Positions 1 through 5,568 of a stretch of 26,105 bases of DNA are shown one piece after another. Every line of letters begins with the position of its first letter. The stretch's first letter is position 1. Made by a program: the position numbers and the translations under genes. The notes beneath the pieces are model-generated. The model was not told where the DNA came from. It was given only the letters and a program-made list of their open reading frames with translations, and did not search any database. Origin of the DNA: a virus; IMG/VR virus record IMGVR_UViG_3300030012_000574, positions 1 through 26,105 of that record; one strand, given 5' to 3'.

Positions 1-179
1 CTAACGATCTAAAAACAAAAACTTTTAGGGTTACTGTTTATCAGGAAAATACTTACTTTGTAGATGCTGATAACGGAGATGACGCTATCGAGATAGTTCA
101 AACTCAAGAACTATGGGTAGGTCATGACCAAGAAAATCATTACGAAGTAAATATGGAAGTGGAGGAGATACATGACTAG
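1..179 (+). CDS. C-terminal part of a hypothetical phage protein (5' end outside window)
   Basis: An open frame with no start enters from the left edge (first full codon at base 3) and ends at TAG 177-179, giving 58 residues from NDLKTKTFRVTVYQ to VNMEVEEIHD. The stretch KTFRVTVYQENTYFVDADNGDDAIEIV is a strand-rich, acidic pattern common in small phage early proteins of unknown role. The last codons overlap the start of the next gene (ATG at 172), and that gene's ribosome binding site GGAGGAG (161-167) lies inside this frame, so the two are probably translated from one message. I do not recognise a function. Confidence 0.6.
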   Translation, partial: NDLKTKTFRVTVYQENTYFVDADNGDDAIEIVQTQELWVGHDQENHYEVNMEVEEIHD

Positions 180-372
180 CGATCCATTAAAAAATCATAT
201 TGATGATTGGTTTGACCAAGGCGAAAAAATTAAAAAGCTTTTGGAAAATAAAGCCAGGAAAAAAGCAATCATTGTTGATGCTTACATGAATGGCGAAATA
301 GAAGACAAGCAATATATAGAAGAGATGAATGCAATTTCTGATATTTACAAGGATATTTACAAGGAAGATTAA
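172..372 (+). CDS. Hypothetical 66-residue phage protein
   Basis: A small, highly charged, probably helical protein. The ATG follows a strong Shine-Dalgarno run (GGAGGAG at 161-167) at short spacing and overlaps the preceding frame by 8 bases, which supports a real, coupled gene. There is no membrane segment, cysteine cluster or signal peptide. Lysine and glutamate are spread along the chain (DQGEKIKKLLENKARKKA), so a coiled or helical hairpin structure is likely. Function unknown. Confidence 0.6.
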   Translation: MTSDPLKNHIDDWFDQGEKIKKLLENKARKKAIIVDAYMNGEIEDKQYIEEMNAISDIYKDIYKED

Positions 373-449
373 TTACGAGGGATAACAGTGCGGAGTCTCT
401 TTTAGAGCAGGCGTGTCAACCCTTGACTACAAACAAACAACACAAAACA
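373..449 (+). promoter_or_regulatory. Leader of the RAMP-like gene with small hairpin and one GCAGGC motif
   Basis: This short gap contains CTCT-TTT-AGAG (397-407), a possible 4-bp hairpin, immediately followed by GCAGGC (407-412). The same hexamer recurs as an anchor in the G-rich array downstream (1100, 1177, 1226, 1289, 1352, 1416). The last 25 bases before the ATG are almost only A and C, with no Shine-Dalgarno sequence. I see no convincing -35/-10 pair. The shared hexamer may be chance. Confidence 0.3.
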
Positions 450-1091
450 ATGGCTACTAAAACAAAAACAAAACCAACAACAACAGCAGTTGCTATCACT
501 CCACCAGATTTCAGATTTCTTTCAATCAATTTAAAAGGAACATCCCCTCTAGTGATTAATCGCTTTAGTGCTAAAGCAATGGAAGAGATGAGAGCAACTC
601 AAGAAGCAGGTAGTACCTCTAGGAGTAAAAAAATCCGTGAGGCAAAAGACTTTGATGCTTTATATGAAGGAGCAAAGCATACTTCCGAACAAGGCTGGGA
701 AGGTATTCATGCTGCTGCATTTAGAAATGCTGCAATTAGTGCTTGTCGTGCAGTTGGCTTCAAAATGACTCATGCAAAATTAGCCTTTATGGTTTTGGCT
801 GATGGGTTTGACAAAGTTGATGGTGCTCCTTTAGTCAAATTGACAGAAGGTAAAGCAGAAAAATGGGTTGCCCCTACTCGTAACGCTACTGGTGTTATTG
901 ATTTAAGAAGTAGACCTATGTATCGCAAATGGGGAACTACTTTAAAAATCCGTTATGACGCAGGGATGCTAAGTGAAACTGACATCGTGAATTTAATTGC
1001 ACGAGTTGGGATGCAGGTAGGAATTGGAGAGGGAAGACCTGATTCAAAACAATCTGCGGGACTAGGTTTCGGATTATTTGAAATCGTTTGA
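450..1091 (+). CDS. RAMP/Cas7-like phage protein of unknown function
   Basis: A 213-residue protein. I chose ATG 450 over the in-frame TTG at 423 because ATG follows an A/C leader (ACACAAAACA) like that of 4155. Three features in order recall RAMP-superfamily proteins (Cas7, Csm3, Cmr4 type): an N-terminal strand then G-x-S-P-L (FRFLSINLKGTSPLVIN, 21-37); a helix after a small-residue turn (GIHAAAFRNAAISACR, 85-100) at the place of the RAMP 'IPGSSLKGALR' motif; and a C-terminal glycine-rich loop (190-209, G191, G193, G195, R196, G204, G206, G208) before the last strand FEIV. The array at 1100-1426 starts 9 bases after its stop. The RAMP assignment is motif-level inference; it could be an unrelated ferredoxin-like protein. 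Some phages carry homologues that I remember only as hypothetical. Confidence 0.75.
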   Translation: MATKTKTKPTTTAVAITPPDFRFLSINLKGTSPLVINRFSAKAMEEMRATQEAGSTSRSKKIREAKDFDALYEGAKHTSEQGWEGIHAAAFRNAAISACRAVGFKMTHAKLAFMVLADGFDKVDGAPLVKLTEGKAEKWVAPTRNATGVIDLRSRPMYRKWGTTLKIRYDAGMLSETDIVNLIARVGMQVGIGEGRPDSKQSAGLGFGLFEIV

Positions 1092-1099
1092 TATATAAA

Positions 1100-1426
1100 G
1101 CAGGCACGGCAGGCGGGGCGTGTACCGACGAGGTATGGAGTGATGCGGGATGGTCAGGTGAGTAAGGTAAGGAAACGCAGGCATGGCTAGAAAAGGTGGT
1201 GAAAGGTAAGGTCTGGCTTGGAAACGCAGGCGAGGAATGAAGAGTAGCGGTATGGTCGGGTAGGGTCGGGACTGGATGGCAAGGTAACGCAGGCTCGGTA
1301 TGGTATCGAAACGAAGGCGAGGCGGGGCAAGGACAGGTGAGGCACGGTTTAGCAGGCAAGGACGGGAGAGGAAGGGTGCGTCGAGGAGAGGATTGGCAAG
1401 GACGGGAGAGGAAATGCAGGCAAGGT
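1100..1426 (+). repeat. G-rich non-coding array with GG every 5 bases (GGNNN) and GCAGGC anchors
   Basis: This fills the only gene-free gap over 300 bases (1092-1458). On the plus strand G dominates and C and T are scarce, unlike the AT-rich surroundings. GG dinucleotides fall on a 5-base grid in long blocks: 1249-1275 (six in a row), 1316-1347 (seven in a row) and 1355-1411 (11 of 12). Blocks are separated by 1-4 base phase slips, several at an anchor (A)CGCAGGC or variant (1100, 1177, 1226, 1289, 1313 as GAAGGC, 1352, 1416). The three N positions vary, so this is not a simple satellite. Nothing in it looks coding: the long minus-strand frames are low-complexity Pro/Ser/Leu/His/Cys and exist only because TTA, CTA and TCA are rare here. 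Likely transcribed with the flanking genes. Function unknown. Confidence 0.85.
1355..1413 (+). repeat. 19-base direct repeat inside the GGNNN array
   Basis: GGCAAGGACGGGAGAGGAA occurs perfectly at 1355-1373 and again at 1395-1413. The offset is 40 bases, exactly eight pentamers, so both copies keep the same 5-base register. It is the only long exact repeat I see in the array and suggests growth by short in-register duplications. Confidence 0.85.
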
Positions 1427-1458
1427 TTAATTTCACTTATTCATTTACTATTTTTCTT

Positions 1459-1935
1459 ATGAACAACTACGTTTACAAAAAAACTGCTTACGTCCAAGGT
1501 GGCGTTAAAGCTCAAGATGCTGGCGAAGAGCTAGAACGGATTCAACAATCTCATGGCAAAATTACACCAGATATTGTTGTTGATGAAGCTAGACCTATTG
1601 ATTCACCATTACATAACGTCTTTGAATGGGATGATGAAAAGGCAGCGGAAAATTATCGACACTCTCAAGCTAGAGTTTTAATTCGTTCTATTGAAGTTGT
1701 GAAACCTGGAGGGAATACGGAACCTGTATTCATTCACGTTCAAACTGAGAAAGCCTATTTACCTTCTCAAATCGTTGTCCAAGATTTTGATCTTTTTGAA
1801 TCTGCAAAAAGGGCTGCGGAAAAACGACTAGATGAAGCGACTCATTCTTTGCAACAATTAAAACTTATGGCAAAGAAAAAGACGAAGATAACAAAGGCTA
1901 TTGATTTGGTTCACAAAGCTAAAGAACAACTTTAA
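1459..1935 (+). CDS. Conserved phage protein with ARPxxSPLHxxFEWDD core, paired with the GGNNN array
   Basis: A 158-residue protein. The frame is open back to 1300, but those extra codons are array translated into Arg/Gly-rich low complexity; ATG 1459 is the first start after the array and begins the ordinary sequence MNNYVYKK. The conserved part is residues 35-72: ITPDIVVDEARPIDSPLH, then FEWDD and KAAENYRHSQARVLIRSI. I recall this pattern in proteins from many unrelated phages, always of unknown function. A strand-rich middle (74-110) is followed by a basic, probably coiled-coil tail (113-158, KKKTKITKAIDLVHKAKEQL). There is no clear Shine-Dalgarno. Its position directly after the array and the RAMP-like gene suggests all three work together. 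That is inference; no enzyme motif is visible. Confidence 0.75.
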   Translation: MNNYVYKKTAYVQGGVKAQDAGEELERIQQSHGKITPDIVVDEARPIDSPLHNVFEWDDEKAAENYRHSQARVLIRSIEVVKPGGNTEPVFIHVQTEKAYLPSQIVVQDFDLFESAKRAAEKRLDEATHSLQQLKLMAKKKTKITKAIDLVHKAKEQL

Positions 1936-1997
1936 AAAATGTAAAAAAATAATTACATTTTATTAAGTTACCATGAATAGCAAAATATAAAATGTAA
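1936..1997 (+). promoter_or_regulatory. Operator-like cluster: three copies of AAAATGTAA
   Basis: AAAATGTAA lies at 1936-1944, its exact reverse complement TTACATTTT at 1953-1961 (a 9-bp inverted repeat with an 8-base gap), and a third direct copy at 1989-1997. The cluster sits in the 86-base gap between the array module and the replication/recombination operon. This suits an operator for a dimeric repressor near the promoter of 2022. The inverted pair could also be a weak AT-only terminator for the upstream unit. I cannot place -35/-10 boxes convincingly. Confidence 0.5.
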
Positions 1998-2021
1998 ACA
2001 TAGAGTTAACGCACAGTACAC

Positions 2022-2630
2022 ATGGAACAAACAGAAACACCACAAAAAGATTCAAAAGCTCTAAGAATTGATGTTGACCTGTATGAATGGGCTGCTGAAA
2101 TTAAACCGAGATACTTTACTATAACTACGTTTATCAATCATATGTTGGAAAGCAGTCTTAGAATTTATAATAGAGGCTTGACTACATATGATAAAATGGG
2201 AAAACCGACTGACAAAGAAAGAGAAAAAGAAAAAGAAAGGAAGGAGGTTTTACCTAATAGTTATATAATAGATAATAATAATAAGGAAAAAAATAAAAAA
2301 TCAAAAAAAGGCATACATCTTCCAAAAACAGTTCCAGAAGATCTAATTTTTTGTGAAGATCTTTTAAAAGATTTTTGGGTTGAAAAATCTGGTGAAAAAA
2401 CTCAACACGCTTGGAAGTATCTTTGCAATCAACTTTTAAGAATAAAAGAACTTTACGGATCAGATTCAGTTTGCAATCAACTCAAAGCAGGCACAGCTAA
2501 TCGTTGGAAGAGTATTACCCTTGTCAACTACGAGAAGCTTGGTAAACCTCAACAGAAGGGCTTACAGGAGCCAATGACGAGTCATCCTGCACAGAAGGTG
2601 TTCACAGCAGAAGGAGGCTTTGAATCGTAA
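2022..2630 (+). CDS. Replication-associated / ribbon-helix-helix-like DNA-binding protein (putative)
   Basis: A 202-residue protein in three parts. The N-terminus (about 13-50, LRIDVDLYEWAAEIKPRYFTITTFINHMLESSL) has the strand-helix-helix spacing of ribbon-helix-helix DNA-binding domains. Residues 60-100 are a charged low-complexity linker (KEREKEKERKE, NNNKEKNKKSKKG). The C-terminus (about 105-185, DFWVEKSGEKTQHAWKYLCNQLLRIKELYG) is helical and resembles a module I recall in small phage replication proteins. It heads the operon of nuclease, resolvase and annealing protein, so a role in origin recognition or operon control is plausible. The stop overlaps the next start as TAATG at 2630. Function is inferred from position and fold impression only. 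Confidence 0.55.
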   Translation: MEQTETPQKDSKALRIDVDLYEWAAEIKPRYFTITTFINHMLESSLRIYNRGLTTYDKMGKPTDKEREKEKERKEVLPNSYIIDNNNKEKNKKSKKGIHLPKTVPEDLIFCEDLLKDFWVEKSGEKTQHAWKYLCNQLLRIKELYGSDSVCNQLKAGTANRWKSITLVNYEKLGKPQQKGLQEPMTSHPAQKVFTAEGGFES

Positions 2631-2971
2631 TGGAAAGGGCTTTTAATTCAGCAGCAGCTAGAAAACTTTTAATTGAAGGTTTATTGAAAAAAAATCCTGC
2701 CAATGAAGATATCAGAATGTGGACTGTTGAAGATTTTGATGAAGAGCCAGTTAATTTAAAATATTCAAAAGAATCTTGGCTAAAAAATCCTTTAAATAAA
2801 AAATTAAGTTTAAATAATAATTTTATGTATAAAAATCCATTAGAAGAATTTCGTAATTTAACAGATGAACAAATTGCTGAAAAATTGTATCCTCCAGTAG
2901 TTGAGAGTGATGAAAAAGTAGAAATTATAGATCCAAAAGATTTACAAATTAAACAAGATGATGTTTTCTAA
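2630..2971 (+). CDS. Hypothetical 113-residue protein with acidic C-terminal tip
   Basis: It starts inside a TAATG overlap with the upstream gene and ends in another TAATG overlap with the nuclease gene, so all three are translationally linked. There are no cysteines, membrane segment or known motif. The chain is acidic and Asn/Lys-rich in the middle and ends KQDDVF, an acidic run closed by a terminal phenylalanine. The nuclease downstream ends almost identically (KQADVF). Such tips resemble the protein-docking tail of SSB (DDIPF) without its proline. A partner or adaptor of the adjacent nuclease is a reasonable guess but not shown. Confidence 0.6.
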   Translation: MERAFNSAAARKLLIEGLLKKNPANEDIRMWTVEDFDEEPVNLKYSKESWLKNPLNKKLSLNNNFMYKNPLEEFRNLTDEQIAEKLYPPVVESDEKVEIIDPKDLQIKQDDVF

Positions 2972-3600
2972 TGAATAGATTAACTGCCTTACCTATATTC
3001 AGAGATGAAGAATCTCATAAGTATTGTTGGGAACCAACTAATGAATGGCTTTATTATTCAACAACTCAAGTTTGTAATAATAAAACACCCGAAGCTCTTG
3101 CAAATATTGAACGCTATAGATATGGAATAAATGGATGGGAAGCTAGAGGTAATCACACTCATTGGTGTTTAGAGCAAAAAATGTTAGGTGATGATTCTCC
3201 TGATCCTTGTATGTATGGTGAATGGGTAAATCCATTATTAAATCATGAATATTGGGATGATTTTGAACCAATAGCAGTTGAACATATGTTATGTGATTTA
3301 CAAAAATCAGTTGGAGGAACTTTAGATTTATTGGGATACAAAAAATCTACAAAACAAATAACATTAATTGATTTAAAAACTCAAAGTAAAAGTGGAAAGT
3401 GTTATTCAACAAATGCACAAATAGGAAGTTATATTGAATCATTAAAAATACATCATAATTTAGAAGTTGATATATGTAGAACAGTATGGGCTAGACCTGG
3501 AAAAACAATAATTGGCAAAGATCAAGAAATAAATGAATGTGTAGAAGAATGGAATAAGGCATGGGAAATTTTCAAAGAAAAACAAGCAGATGTTTTCTGA
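2971..3600 (+). CDS. PD-(D/E)XK nuclease, RecB/Cas4-like family
   Basis: A 209-residue protein with the full RecB-family motif set: G60-x3-H64-x3-E68 (motif I), E104, G116-T-L-D119, D134-L-K136 in LIDLKTQ, and Q150-x3-Y154 (QIGSYIESL). In this family the Asp/Glu and Lys residues bind the metal and cut phosphodiester bonds, usually in 5'-3' or ssDNA exonuclease reactions. There are several cysteines (C19, C35, C66, C80, C108, C144, C169, C190), but I do not see the ordered four-Cys iron-sulphur arrangement of Cas4. With the annealing protein at 4155 it would form a two-component phage recombinase, the nuclease making the single-stranded DNA that the annealer pairs. The gene overlaps its upstream neighbour and ends ADVF. 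Confidence 0.8.
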   Translation: MNRLTALPIFRDEESHKYCWEPTNEWLYYSTTQVCNNKTPEALANIERYRYGINGWEARGNHTHWCLEQKMLGDDSPDPCMYGEWVNPLLNHEYWDDFEPIAVEHMLCDLQKSVGGTLDLLGYKKSTKQITLIDLKTQSKSGKCYSTNAQIGSYIESLKIHHNLEVDICRTVWARPGKTIIGKDQEINECVEEWNKAWEIFKEKQADVF

Positions 3601-3657
3601 TGGGGTTTCTTTCTGATGGATCAAAAAACTGACGTTATGCTAAAGAGGAAACAGTTA

Positions 3658-4107
3658 ATGAATGACATTTTTATTTCTGTTGTAGGGATTCCTGCTGCTC
3701 AAGGTAGTAAAAAACATGTAGGTCGAGGAATCTTAATTGAATCTTCTAAGAAGGTTGCACCTTGGAGGCAAGATGTTCGAGAAGCTTCAATGAAAGCTTT
3801 TAACGGAAATCCAATTTCTGAACCAGTAAAAATAAAAGTAATTTTTAAATTTATTAGACCTAAAGGACATTTTGGAACTGGTAAAAATCTAGAAAAATTA
3901 AAACCCTCTGCTCCTAAATATGCAACAGGTCATAATCTTGGAGATTTAGATAAATTATTAAGATCAACTTTTGATGGTTTATCTGTATCGGCTGGTGGAA
4001 CAGTAATTAAAGATGATTCATTAATTGTGCAAGTAGAAGCAGAAAAAAGATTTGCTATGAATGGCGAATATGCAGGAGCAGAAATATGGGTATCAACATT
4101 ATCTTGA
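3658..4107 (+). CDS. rusA: RusA-family Holliday junction resolvase
   Basis: About 149 residues from ATG 3658, which has GAGG (3645-3648) nine bases upstream. An in-frame ATG at 3616 would add 14 residues but has no ribosome site. The fold signature of RusA is present: N-terminal strand and GxP-x-x-x-GS-K (ISVVGIPAAQGSKKH), then W-R-x-x-V, then the catalytic region GDLDKLLRSTFDGL with conserved acidic residues, then VIKDDSLIVQVEAEKRF, where the DD and the basic KR match the family's active site. RusA enzymes are dimeric, cut four-way junctions and act late in phage recombination and DNA debranching before packaging. It sits between the nuclease and the annealing protein. Confidence 0.85.
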   Translation: MNDIFISVVGIPAAQGSKKHVGRGILIESSKKVAPWRQDVREASMKAFNGNPISEPVKIKVIFKFIRPKGHFGTGKNLEKLKPSAPKYATGHNLGDLDKLLRSTFDGLSVSAGGTVIKDDSLIVQVEAEKRFAMNGEYAGAEIWVSTLS

Positions 4108-4154
4108 CCTTTCTACAATAATAGTTTACACTTTAAAGGTGCAATAACAAAACA

Positions 4155-4904
4155 ATGCCAAACCAGTCAAAACCTAAAACAAATTCACTTCCTGATTTAT
4201 CAGGACTTATTACAAAAGAAGACATCCATCAAAAAGGTGGTGGCTCTTTTAAAGCTGATTATGTTAACTGGGCTAAAACAACTCAATACCTTAGAGAACA
4301 TGCACCAGGCTGGGACTTCCATTTAGAACCTAAAAACGAAGAATACGTTTGGGCTGCACCAGATAACACTGGGTATTTGATGTGTTATTTCCAGAATGGA
4401 GAAAGGAAAACACCTTTATTTCCTTTTCCAATAATGGATAACAGAAATAATCCATTACCACTTGAAAGAATTAATTCAAGGCATTTAACAGACTCACATC
4501 GGCGAGGTTTATGTGCTTGTTCAGCCTTTACCTTTGGTCTGGCATATGAATTATGGGCAAGAATTGAAATTGAAGAAGCTAATCAACCTGATTTACCTTC
4601 TAATAAACAAAACATTTCAAGAACTCCAAATAAACCAGCAAAAGATTTACCTCCTCAACAAAAAAATATTATTGAAAAAGCAACAAGTTTTTCTGTTCCT
4701 ACTTTGATTGGGAGTGATGCTGCTTCAGTATTAACCAATCATTTAACGAATATCATGAAAACTGATAAAAAGAAACTTGAAGCTATTAAAGAAAAATTTT
4801 TCAAACAAAATAAAATGAGTACAACAGAACTTCATGTTTCAAAACTTACTGCTGAACAAGGATCATCACTTACTCAAATTATTCAGGAGTTTACTACTCC
4901 TTAA
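4155..4904 (+). CDS. Single-strand annealing protein, DUF1071/Sak3-like
   Basis: A 249-residue protein. The N-terminal 145 residues fit the DUF1071 pattern: YVNWAKTTQYLREHAPGW (helix with the YxxWa motif), the strand YLMCYFQNGERKTPLFPFPI, then MDNRNNPLPL, a T/S-rich linker, and the helix HRRGLCACSAFTFGLAYELW leading to an acidic end. DUF1071 proteins (Sak3 group) are phage recombinases thought to coat single strands and pair complementary DNA. Residues 150-180 are a Pro/Asn/Lys linker. The C-terminal 70 residues (SVPTLIGSDAASVLTNH and on) form a second helical domain of unknown role. The ATG follows ATAACAAAACA with no Shine-Dalgarno. The stop overlaps the next small gene as TAATG. Confidence 0.8.
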   Translation: MPNQSKPKTNSLPDLSGLITKEDIHQKGGGSFKADYVNWAKTTQYLREHAPGWDFHLEPKNEEYVWAAPDNTGYLMCYFQNGERKTPLFPFPIMDNRNNPLPLERINSRHLTDSHRRGLCACSAFTFGLAYELWARIEIEEANQPDLPSNKQNISRTPNKPAKDLPPQQKNIIEKATSFSVPTLIGSDAASVLTNHLTNIMKTDKKKLEAIKEKFFKQNKMSTTELHVSKLTAEQGSSLTQIIQEFTTP

Positions 4905-5014
4905 TGGATGCAAAAGCAATCGAACAGGCTGCTGAACAAGTTTTAAATCAACTTAAACAAAGAAATTTATCACGCATTCATCAAAAACAACATCAACAAA
5001 ACTCAAACAAATGA
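4904..5014 (+). CDS. 36-residue hypothetical peptide between annealing protein and SSB-like gene
   Basis: The ATG is shared with the upstream stop (TAATG at 4902-4906) and the stop TGA is shared with the downstream start (ATGA at 5011-5014), so it is locked into the operon on both sides. The peptide MDAKAIEQAAEQVLNQLKQR is an amphipathic helix with a Gln/His/Asn-rich tail. No motif is recognised. It may be a real small protein or mainly a translational coupler between two abundant DNA-binding proteins. Confidence 0.55.
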   Translation: MDAKAIEQAAEQVLNQLKQRNLSRIHQKQHQQNSNK

Positions 5015-5376
5015 ATCAATTTAATTCAAACAAAAAATTTACTCCTGCTTTTACCTATCCCGTTAATTGGTCAACTGGCGACAATCAGTTTGATGATAAA
5101 GATATAAATCCAAAAACATTAAGTTTAAAAATACCTGTAAAATCTATTCCTGAATTTTGTGCTTTTCTAATGGCACTTGAAGCTGATAAGTCAAAACATA
5201 AAAAAACCAAAGGTGGTATTTACAATTCAAATACAAAACAAAAGGAAAATAATGATGATGATCTTGTTGTTTACATTAATGCAAAAGGTAGAGAGTCAGA
5301 TGATGGCTATGGAATGTATGGCAATATAAATCCAGCAAAAATAAATTACATAGATTCAAACGAAATTCCTTTTTAA
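5011..5376 (+). CDS. Possible phage single-stranded DNA-binding protein (SSB-like)
   Basis: A 121-residue protein next to the annealing protein. It lacks a clear OB-fold signature that I can call by eye. It has a strand-rich middle (LSLKIPVKSIPEFCAFLMAL, 37-56), a basic patch (DKSKHKKTKGG), a strand LVVYINAKGRE, a Gly/Tyr/Asn-rich stretch and a C-terminus DSNEIPF. That end matches the acidic, Pro-Phe tip (DDIPF) used by bacterial SSBs to recruit nucleases and helicases. Size, place in the operon and tip together suggest an SSB analogue. An accessory recombination protein that only mimics the tip is the alternative. Confidence 0.5.
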   Translation: MNQFNSNKKFTPAFTYPVNWSTGDNQFDDKDINPKTLSLKIPVKSIPEFCAFLMALEADKSKHKKTKGGIYNSNTKQKENNDDDLVVYINAKGRESDDGYGMYGNINPAKINYIDSNEIPF

Positions 5377-5379
5377 AAT

Positions 5380-5568
5380 ATGACTGAAAAAGAAATTTTT
5401 GACACTTTTTATAGTGTCATAGAATCTTCTGCTACTCCTTTTTATAAGCGATTGGCTCAAGCAGCACTGGTAGCAACTGCTAATAATAAAATGTTGATTT
5501 TAAAAACATGGCCGGAAATTTTTGAACAATACGGCCCTTTATCTTCTCAACATAAAAATGAATTATAA
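5380..5568 (+). CDS. Hypothetical 62-residue protein
   Basis: It starts 3 bases after the SSB-like gene (TAAAATATG) and its last codons overlap the start of the small gene at 5558. The protein is helical, MTEKEIFDTFYSVIESSATP followed by an alanine-rich helix (RLAQAALVATANNKMLIL). There are no cysteines, signal peptide or clear membrane segment. It is probably a small early protein of the same message. Function unknown. Confidence 0.55.
   Translation: MTEKEIFDTFYSVIESSATPFYKRLAQAALVATANNKMLILKTWPEIFEQYGPLSSQHKNEL

Noticed and set aside
1100-1426. CRISPR array
   Set aside because: No constant repeat of 23-47 bases with equal spacers; the anchor is about 7 bases and spacing runs 24-77. No Cas nuclease or adaptation genes are seen.
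937-1436. Two long minus-strand open frames (140 and 120 codons) across the G-rich array
   Set aside because: Low-complexity Pro/Ser/Leu/His/Cys text that exists because the array has few TTA, CTA or TCA triplets; they overlap each other and a real gene and have no ribosome site.
1300-1458. Upstream extension of the 1459 gene
   Set aside because: The extra 53 residues are array translated into Arg/Gly repeats; ordinary protein sequence begins at ATG 1459.
4513-4707. Small plus-strand frame inside the annealing protein gene
   Set aside because: Ile/Leu/Lys-rich shadow of the real frame in AT-rich DNA.
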